A stretch of 64,000 bases of DNA from Bifidobacterium magnum (GTDB lineage Bacteria; Actinomycetota; Actinomycetes; Actinomycetales; Bifidobacteriaceae), in assembly GCF_000741255.1 (NCBI RefSeq), contig NZ_JGZB01000013.1, forward strand, positions 1 through 64,000. The letters are read 5' to 3'. Below, piece after piece: positions 58,252-64,000 of the stretch. Under the pieces are notes generated by a model. It had not been told where the DNA came from, ran no database searches, and saw only the letters and a program-made list of their open reading frames with translations. Every line of letters begins with the position of its first letter. Position 1 is the first letter of the stretch. The position numbers were made by a program, and so were the translations under genes.

Positions 58252-58715
58252 TGGACACCATTGCCACCAGCACTTCGCCAAATCAGCTTCCGAAAGCGGA
58301 ATTCGGGTTTCCCGGCCCCCCCCCTGCGGGACGCATTGGTCGGACTGATTCTTAACGGCACAAAAACGGCGACCGCCACACTGTTGCAGGAATATCTGGA
58401 TGAAGGCGAACTGCTGCCGAAAATCGGCGCACGAAGCATACTGGTCGATTCAAACGATCAGGATGTGGCGATACTGTCCACCACCGACGTGGAAGTCGTC
58501 CGGCTGGGAGACATCGGCGACCGTCAGGCCATTGACGAAGGCGAGGGTGACGTTACGGTCTTAGATTGCGCAAGCGCCATGAAGATTTCTGGGACTCCTC
58601 GGAATACCGTCAGGAATGTCGGGACCCCGACTTTGCAATTACCGATGATACGCTTGTCGTGCTTGAGCATTCCGCAGTGACGGAGCATCTCGCGGCGGAA
58701 TGCAGGACGGATTGA
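58252..58715 (+). pseudogene. Decayed ASCH-domain gene with two frame breaks
   Basis: Three frames must be joined to read the protein. It starts MDTIATSTSPNQLPKAEFGF, then switches at a run of nine C (58316-58324) to RDALVGLILNGTKTATATLL. That frame continues to EGDVTVLD near 58567. The next frame reads RKRHEDFWDSSEYRQECRDP and ends at TGA 58715. NGTKTATA and the ExR..H..FW pattern are typical of ASCH proteins, which bind RNA or nucleotides. The poly-C run could be a slippage point, but the second break argues for decay or sequencing error. Confidence 0.75.
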
Positions 58716-58740
58716 GCTCGCGAAAGCGAGATGGTTTTCC

Positions 58741-59476
58741 ATGGGACTTGACGGCGTAGTGCAATGCAATTGCTGGAGAGACCATACCGCCAGCACACCT
58801 CCCACCGGATGGGACGACATTTATTGCGACACTGATGGATGGATTTCTAGTCGTCGTATTGATCAAGCGTGGCAAGAATCCGATTCCCACGATGTCTTCC
58901 GCAAACGGTTTGGCATGCTTGAGGACGCCATAGAGGAATGGCGGGCGCATGGGTGCACGCATGAGGATATGGAATATTGCAGCGAATGGATTTCCAATTG
59001 GGCCGGTGTGGCGCATTTCCGCTCATTGATTGCCCAGATGGGCGGCACGGACCGTTTCCAAACGCTTGCGCAGATGTTCCCTGATGGCAACGGCGGAATT
59101 TTTCCTGCGCGTATGGCCTCGTCCGCCTTGTCCGACCTTGACATCTTCGATGCCGAATATCCGCTCCAATGATTTCACACAATGCATCTGGGGGCCGGCC
59201 GTCCCGATGGACTATGCGGAACTATGCATGTGGGAATGTGGTCCGAAAGGGTCCTTGTACGACAACGTGACCGGGCAGAGCATCACCATCTATGATCCTA
59301 TCGGCATCAGTGATGATGAGTTGGCGAATATTGCTCATACGGGTTCTTCGCAAGAACAGCATTTTGTCGTAACTTTTGAGCCTGCGCCCGGCTGTCTGGA
59401 ATACTATCCCGCGCAACGGTTGCGAAAACTGTTGGAAGCGTCCGTTGTGACCGGCAATCCGATCATCTGGTGCTGA
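58741..59476 (+). pseudogene. Unknown protein gene broken by a frameshift near its middle
   Basis: The first frame (58741-59172, 143 codons) reads MGLDGVVQCNCWRDHTASTP and ends DIFDAEYPLQ. A second frame continues from about 59150 to 59476 with LCMWECGPKGSLYDNVTGQS and HFVVTFEPAPGCLEYYPAQR. The two overlap by a few codons and together give about 240 residues, the form I recall for a small-Cys-motif family of unknown function in actinobacteria. A single-base change near 59160 explains it. Two functional short genes are less likely. Confidence 0.6.
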
Positions 59477-59524
59477 GGTCGCCAACTGCCAATTACGGAT
59501 TGTAAGCCGCGGCTCGATAGCAAG

Positions 59525-59568
59525 TAAATATAGATACGGGAGCAAAGCTTGAAAAAGCGTTGCTCCCG
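59525..59568 (-). terminator. Terminator of lepA
   Basis: On the minus strand CGGGAGCAA pairs with TTGCTCCCG (59537-59568), followed by TATCTATATTTAC. Confidence 0.75.
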
Positions 59569-59577
59569 ATATTGTGT

Positions 59578-61455
59578 TCAGCGTTCGCTTTTCTGGGCGG
59601 CGCGGATCTTGTCCTTCGTGTCCTTGTCAGTCGCCTCTCCCGTGGACAGCGCGGCGATGAACGCCTCTTGCGGGACTTCCACGTGGCCGAGCATCTTCAT
59701 GCGCTTCTTGCCGGCCTTCTGCTTTTCGAGCAGCTTGCGCTTTCGCGTGATGTCGCCGCCATAGCATTTGGCGAGCACGTCCTTGCGCAGGGCGCGGATG
59801 TTCTCGCGCGCGATGATGCGTGAGCCGATGGCCGCCTGGATCGGGATTTCGAACTGCTGGCGCGGGATGAGCTCGCGCAGCTTCTTCGTCATCATCACGC
59901 CGTAGCTGTACGCCTTGTCGCGGTGCACGATGGCGGAGAACGCGTCTACCTTCTCGCCCTGGATGAGGATGTCGACCTTGACGAGGTCGGCGGCCTGTTC
60001 GCCGTCCTCATGGTAGTCGAGGGACGCGTAGCCCTTTGTACGGCTCTTGAGCTGGTCGAAGAAGTCGAACACGATTTCCGCCAGTGGGATGCGGTAGTGC
60101 ATTTCCACGCGTTCGGTGGAAATGTATTCCATCGTGCCCATCACGCCGCGGTGGTCTTGGCACAAGTCCATGACCGCGCCGATGAACTCCTTGGGCGTGA
60201 TGATGTCGGCCGCGACCATCGGCTCCACGATTTTCTTGATCTTGCCTTCCGGGAATTCGCTCGGGTTCGTGACGCGGTGCACGGAACCGTCCTCGCTCGT
60301 CACTTCATACGGCACGTTCGGGGCCGTGGAGATCAGGTCGAGGCCGAACTCGCGTTCGAGTCGTTCGGAGACGATTTCCATGTGCAGCAGTCCCAGGAAG
60401 CCGCAGCGGAATCCGAATCCCAATGCCACGGAGGTTTCCGGCTCGTAGATCAGGGCCGCGTCGTTGAGCTTGAGCTTGTCGAGCGCGTCGCGCAATTCCG
60501 GGAACTGCGCGTTGTCGATGGGGAACAGGCCCGCGTACACCATGGGCTGCGGATCGCGGTAGCCGGGCAGCGCCTCCGAGGCCGGGTGTGCGGCCGACGT
60601 GATCGTGTCGCCCACCTTGGACTGGCTCACGTCCTTGGCGCCCGTGATCACATAGCCGACCTCGCCCGCTCCCAGCGCCTTCGTGGGCATCATGTCGGGG
60701 AAGATCACGCCGATTTCGATCGGGTCGTGCTGCATGCCGATACCCATCATTTCCAGCTTCTCACGGCTCTTGAGTTCGCCGTCGACCATACGGATGTACG
60801 TGACGATGCCGCGGTAGGAGTCATAGACGGAGTCGAAAATCAGGGCGCGCGCGTCCGCGTCCGGGTCGCCGTGCGGCGCGGGAATGTCGGTGACGATGCG
60901 GTCGAGCAGCTCGGTCACGCCTTCGCCCGTCTTTCCGGACACGCGCAGCACGTCGGACGGGTCGCATCCGATCAGGCCCGCGATTTCCTCGGCGTGCTTG
61001 TCCGGTTCGGCGCTCGGCAAGTCGATTTTGTTGAGCACCGGAATGATTTCGAGATCATGGTCGATGGCCATGTACAGGTTGCTTAGCGTCTGCGCCTCGA
61101 TGCCCTGCGTGGCGTCCACGAGCAGCACCGCGCCCTCGCAGGCGGCCAGCGCGCGCGACACCTCGTAGGTGAAATCCACGTGTCCCGGGGTGTCGATCAT
61201 GCCGAGCGTGTATTCGATGCCGTCGAACGTCCACGGCACGCGCACGGCCTGGGACTTGATCGTGATGCCGCGTTCCTGCTCGATGTCCATGCGGTCGAGG
61301 AAACGGTCGCGCATCTCGCGTTCGGGCACAATGCCGCTCAGCTGCAAAATACGGTCCGCCACGGTCGATTTGCCGTGGTCGATATGGGCGATAATACAAA
61401 AGTTGCGAATCAGCGACTGGTCGGTGTATCCGGGCTGATTGTGCTGCTTGCTCAC
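59578..61455 (-). CDS. lepA: Elongation factor 4 (LepA)
   Basis: A 625-residue translational GTPase. I use GTG 61455 ([20 protein letters not shown]) behind AGAGGAGGATGC; the longer frame upstream lacks a site. G1 [14 protein letters not shown] near 19, G3 [16 protein letters not shown] near 90, G4 [10 protein letters not shown] near 144, and the LepA-specific C-terminal domain (about 490-600) with [20 protein letters not shown] are all present. It back-translocates or rescues stalled ribosomes. Confidence 0.96.
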   Translation of the reverse strand: MSKQHNQPGYTDQSLIRNFCIIAHIDHGKSTVADRILQLSGIVPEREMRDRFLDRMDIEQERGITIKSQAVRVPWTFDGIEYTLGMIDTPGHVDFTYEVSRALAACEGAVLLVDATQGIEAQTLSNLYMAIDHDLEIIPVLNKIDLPSAEPDKHAEEIAGLIGCDPSDVLRVSGKTGEGVTELLDRIVTDIPAPHGDPDADARALIFDSVYDSYRGIVTYIRMVDGELKSREKLEMMGIGMQHDPIEIGVIFPDMMPTKALGAGEVGYVITGAKDVSQSKVGDTITSAAHPASEALPGYRDPQPMVYAGLFPIDNAQFPELRDALDKLKLNDAALIYEPETSVALGFGFRCGFLGLLHMEIVSERLEREFGLDLISTAPNVPYEVTSEDGSVHRVTNPSEFPEGKIKKIVEPMVAADIITPKEFIGAVMDLCQDHRGVMGTMEYISTERVEMHYRIPLAEIVFDFFDQLKSRTKGYASLDYHEDGEQAADLVKVDILIQGEKVDAFSAIVHRDKAYSYGVMMTKKLRELIPRQQFEIPIQAAIGSRIIARENIRALRKDVLAKCYGGDITRKRKLLEKQKAGKKRMKMLGHVEVPQEAFIAALSTGEATDKDTKDKIRAAQKSER

Positions 61456-61638
61456 GCATCCTCCTCTAAACGCTTGGTACCGCGACGATTCTAGCCGCCA
61501 CTCTTGGCAAACGGGGCCGCGGGCCGGTCGCGGCACGCCATCGTGCGGCGCGAGGAATACTCCGGTAATTTATCCGCGCACTATGCTAACATCTTTCGCT
61601 GTATGTCCTAAAGTGAACAGTCGTTTGGAGAATACATA

Positions 61639-61899
61639 GTGGCAAACATCAAGTCGCAGAAGAAGCGCGTGCTGACCAACGCAAAGGCACATATGCGCAA
61701 CGTTGCAGTGAAGTCCGCGCTGAAGACCGCGGTGCGTCACACCCGTGAAGCTATCGAAGCTGGCGATAAGGCTCTGGCCCAGGAGAAGTACCAGGTCGCT
61801 GCCCGTCTGCTCGACAAGGCTGCCAGCAAGGGCGTTATCCACAAGAACCAGGCCGCGAACCGCAAGTCCGGACTGGCTCTGAAGATCAACGCGATGTGA
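61639..61899 (+). CDS. rpsT: 30S ribosomal protein S20
   Basis: An 86-residue S20 with GTG start. It is highly basic and helical: [20 protein letters not shown] and [20 protein letters not shown] are standard. It is divergent from lepA across 183 bases that contain its promoter region (TATGCTAAC near 61581). Followed by a terminator. Confidence 0.95.
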   Translation: MANIKSQKKRVLTNAKAHMRNVAVKSALKTAVRHTREAIEAGDKALAQEKYQVAARLLDKAASKGVIHKNQAANRKSGLALKINAM

Positions 61900-61917
61900 T
61901 CAATATAATTTGTTGAA

Positions 61918-61962
61918 AACCCTTGGAACGCCGGGATGTCCCGACGGGCCAAGGGTTTTTCT
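61918..61962 (+). terminator. Terminator of rpsT
   Basis: AACCCTTGG (61918-61926) pairs with CCAAGGGTT (61949-61957), followed by a T-run. Confidence 0.85.
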
Positions 61963-61977
61963 TGTATGGGGCGCGGC

Positions 61978-62946
61978 CTAGTCTTCGTCTTCGCCGTCCG
62001 CCTTGCGCGCCTCCATGGCCTCCATGAGCTTTTGGTCGCGCATGGCGACGCGCCGCTCGCCCTCGGGGCCCGTCCAATCGTAGAATCCGTGTCCCTTCTT
62101 GCGCCCCAGGTCGCCGCGCTCCACCATGTCCGCGAGCAGCGGGTCGGTGCCCGTGTTCGCCGAAATCGCCGCGTTCAAATATTGCGAAACGTTGAAGAAC
62201 ACGTCGAGGCCTCCCAGGTCGGCGCTGGCCAGCGGCCCAAGGATGCTCCAGCGCAACCCCAGGCTGTTTTCCATGACGGTGTCGACCGTTTGCGCGTCGG
62301 CGATTCCTTCGCGCACGATGTTCGTGGCCTCGCGCAACAGCGCGCACTGCAGGCGGTTGCCCACAAACCCGTACGCTTCGCGCGCCAGCTGCGCGGGCTT
62401 CTTGCCGATCGCCGCCATCAGGCGCGTGGTGGTTTCCGCCACCGCCGGGTCCGTGGCCTCCCCGGGCACCACTTCCACCAGCGGCATGAGCTGGGCGGGA
62501 TTCCAGAAATGCGCCACCACGAACCGCTCGGGCCTCTCAAGGGCCTGCTGGATGGCCGTGGGGGACAGGCCCGACGTGTTTGTGGCGAAAATGGCGTCCG
62601 CCTTGGCGTGCTGTTCGATATGCGCCCAGACGGTTTTCTTCACCTGGAGGTTCTCGACAATGGATTCGATGATGAAATCCGCGTCCTCCACGCCTTGGCG
62701 CAAATCGTAGGTGGGATGGATGCGCGCAAGCGTCCCCTCCACGTCGCCGCCGGGCAGCAGGCCGTGTTCGGCCAGTTCGCGCGCCTCGGCGCGTGTGCGG
62801 TCCATCGCTTCGCGAAGGTCGAGCGAGCCCGTTTCCACCAGCGCCACCTCGTAGCCGTGCATTGCGAACTGGAGGGCGATGGCGTGTCCCATGGTGCCGG
62901 CCCCGATATTGGCGACATGCGTGATGTTTTCCAACGAATAGGCCAT
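61978..62946 (-). CDS. 3-hydroxyacyl-CoA dehydrogenase family protein
   Basis: A 322-residue dehydrogenase from ATG 62946 behind AAAGGAGCAATATT. NAD-binding VANIGAGTMGHAIALQFAMH near 11-30; the catalytic region FVVAHFWNPAQLMPLVEVVP near 142 with the His; GFVGNRLQCALLREA near 192. Length matches 3-hydroxybutyryl-CoA dehydrogenase, though other hydroxyacid dehydrogenases of this family share the pattern. The true substrate is unknown; no beta-oxidation genes lie nearby. Confidence 0.85.
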   Translation of the reverse strand: MAYSLENITHVANIGAGTMGHAIALQFAMHGYEVALVETGSLDLREAMDRTRAEARELAEHGLLPGGDVEGTLARIHPTYDLRQGVEDADFIIESIVENLQVKKTVWAHIEQHAKADAIFATNTSGLSPTAIQQALERPERFVVAHFWNPAQLMPLVEVVPGEATDPAVAETTTRLMAAIGKKPAQLAREAYGFVGNRLQCALLREATNIVREGIADAQTVDTVMENSLGLRWSILGPLASADLGGLDVFFNVSQYLNAAISANTGTDPLLADMVERGDLGRKKGHGFYDWTGPEGERRVAMRDQKLMEAMEARKADGEDED

Positions 62947-63095
62947 AATATTGCTCCTTTGCAACCAGAATGACGCGATTGTGGTTCGCATTCTACGCGT
63001 CCCGGGCCGGGCGCGCGCAAAAACGCCACCATCCGCAAGCTTCGGCGCGGATGTTACGGTAGAACGAGCGAAACGACGGATCGGGAGGCGCCCAA

Positions 63096-64000
63096 TTGTT
63101 CGAAGTGTATGTCCATGTGCCATTTTGCATGCGCCGGTGCGGCTACTGCGATTTCAACACGTACACGGCCACGGACCTCGGCGGCGGGGCGTCGCGCACC
63201 AACTACGCGAACCTCGCTATCCGCGACATGTGCCTTACGCGCGCCTGGCAGGAGGCGCACGGCGTGCACGAGCCGGCCGCCTCAAGCGTCTTTTTCGGGG
63301 GAGGAACGCCGACGCTGCTGCCCGCAAGCGACCTGGCGCGCATGCTCCAAGCCGTCCGCGACACGTGGGGAGTCGCTCCCGGGGCGGAAATCACCACGGA
63401 AGCCAACCCCGACACCTTGGACGACGCGTACGTGGCCGAACTGGCCGACGCGGGCTTCACGCGCATCTCGTTCGGCATGCAGTCGGCCGTGCCCCATGTC
63501 TTGCGCACGCTGGATCGCACGCACACGCCGTCCAACGTGGAAGCCGGCGTGCGCGCCGCCGACCGGCACGGGTTGCGCTCCAGCGTCGACCTGATCTACG
63601 GGGCGCCCGGGGAAAGCCTCGAGGACTGGACCACCTCCGTGCGCACGGCCATAGGCCTGGGCGTCAACCACGTGTCCGCGTACGCGCTCACCGTCGAACC
63701 GGAAACGAAAATGGGACGCAAGATCGCCGCGGGAACGCTGCCCAAGCCCGACGACGATGACGAGGCCGCCAAATACGAGATCGCCGACCGGCTCCTGTCC
63801 GAAGCGGGATTCCAATGGTATGAAGTGAGCAACTGGGCCCGGCCGGGCATGAATCGCGCCACAATCTCGGCTACTGGCGCAACGTGGACTGGGCCGGCAT
63901 CGGCCCGGGCGCGCACTCCCACTACAACGCCGCGCTCGCACCAGCCGGGACACCACACACCGACGGATTCCGCGCCACGGGCGCGACGCCGGGGGGAGCC
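63096..64000 (+). CDS. hemW: HemW-like radical SAM protein, partial, with a frame break
   Basis: TTG 63096 follows GATCGGGAGGCGCCCAA. The radical-SAM cluster [11 protein letters not shown] lies at about residues 11-21, and GGGTPTLL and TTEANPD follow, then [13 protein letters not shown]. Near 63846-63852 one base is missing: the frame reads SNWARPGM, while the next frame continues [20 protein letters not shown], the conserved HemW sequence. The gene runs off the window. HemW inserts heme; it is related to coproporphyrinogen oxidase HemN. Confidence 0.85.
   Translation, partial: MFEVYVHVPFCMRRCGYCDFNTYTATDLGGGASRTNYANLAIRDMCLTRAWQEAHGVHEPAASSVFFGGGTPTLLPASDLARMLQAVRDTWGVAPGAEITTEANPDTLDDAYVAELADAGFTRISFGMQSAVPHVLRTLDRTHTPSNVEAGVRAADRHGLRSSVDLIYGAPGESLEDWTTSVRTAIGLGVNHVSAYALTVEPETKMGRKIAAGTLPKPDDDDEAAKYEIADRLLSEAGFQWYEVSNWARPGMNRATISATGATWTGPASARARTPTTTPRSHQPGHHTPTDSAPRARRRGE

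Noticed and set aside
1-64000. CRISPR array, diversity-generating retroelement or retron
   Set aside because: No regularly spaced direct repeats, no reverse transcriptase motif and no template/variable repeat pair were seen. The fibre and tape measure repeats are coding tandem repeats.

Overview
The window joins most of a temperate siphophage genome (about 1-42.8 kb) to a stretch of host chromosome (about 42.86-64 kb). The host looks like a Bifidobacterium or close actinobacterial relative. This is an inference from GC-rich codon use and from the gene set rsmE, HIT, phoH, ybeY, corC, era, a long-chain acyl-CoA ligase, split-subunit transhydrogenase pntAA/pntAB/pntB, rplY, ilvE, lepA-rpsT and hemW; no rRNA is present. 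The prophage abuts the 3' end of a tRNA-Leu(GAG) gene, a classical integration site. No integrase is visible, so the other prophage end must lie left of base 1.

Phage layout. Bases 1-167 are the left end of an IS200/IS605 element pointing leftward. Bases 173-3192 hold small unknown phage genes on +. A 196-bp MITE-like element with 25-bp inverted ends and an 8-bp target duplication sits at 3201-3396. A complete IS200/IS605 element (tnpA plus tnpB, 3533-5372) is inserted in the 3' end of a minus-strand gene for a DnaN-like sliding clamp. From 11.5 kb back to 5.4 kb runs a leftward early region of small acidic proteins. Several share one repeated domain, and three are preceded by a recurring three-hairpin leader. 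Promoters here carry palindromes between -35 and -10. A Cro/CI-type regulator (11210-11527) has a promoter that predicts a leaderless transcript. Rightward from 11.95 kb is a complete late module: HNH protein, zinc/HNH protein, small and large terminase, portal, MuF-like protein, scaffold, decoration protein, capsid, connectors, tail tube, gpG/gpGT chaperones with a GGGAAAA slippery site, tape measure, distal tail and tail proteins, collagen-containing fibre, a duplicated set of small membrane proteins, amidase endolysin and holin.

From 39.3 to 42.8 kb is an accessory end: an 18-codon basic peptide gene, an HTH regulator, two paralogous unknown proteins sharing a 154-bp near-identical repeat, an AT-rich DUF4065 (Panacea-type) gene between them, a truncated XRE remnant, and a repeat-dense segment beside the tRNA that resembles integrase arm sites.

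Host part. rsmE, HIT, phoH, ybeY, corC and era form a compact rightward block for RNA modification and ribosome maturation. Next come a leftward acyl-CoA ligase, the pnt operon, a leftward hydrolase with a broken N-terminus, rplY, ilvE and a TRIC-type membrane protein. Two decayed genes (ASCH and a DUF-like gene) precede leftward lepA, divergent rpsT, leftward hydroxyacyl-CoA dehydrogenase and the start of hemW. Several probable single-base frame breaks occur across both parts, so some could be sequencing errors.
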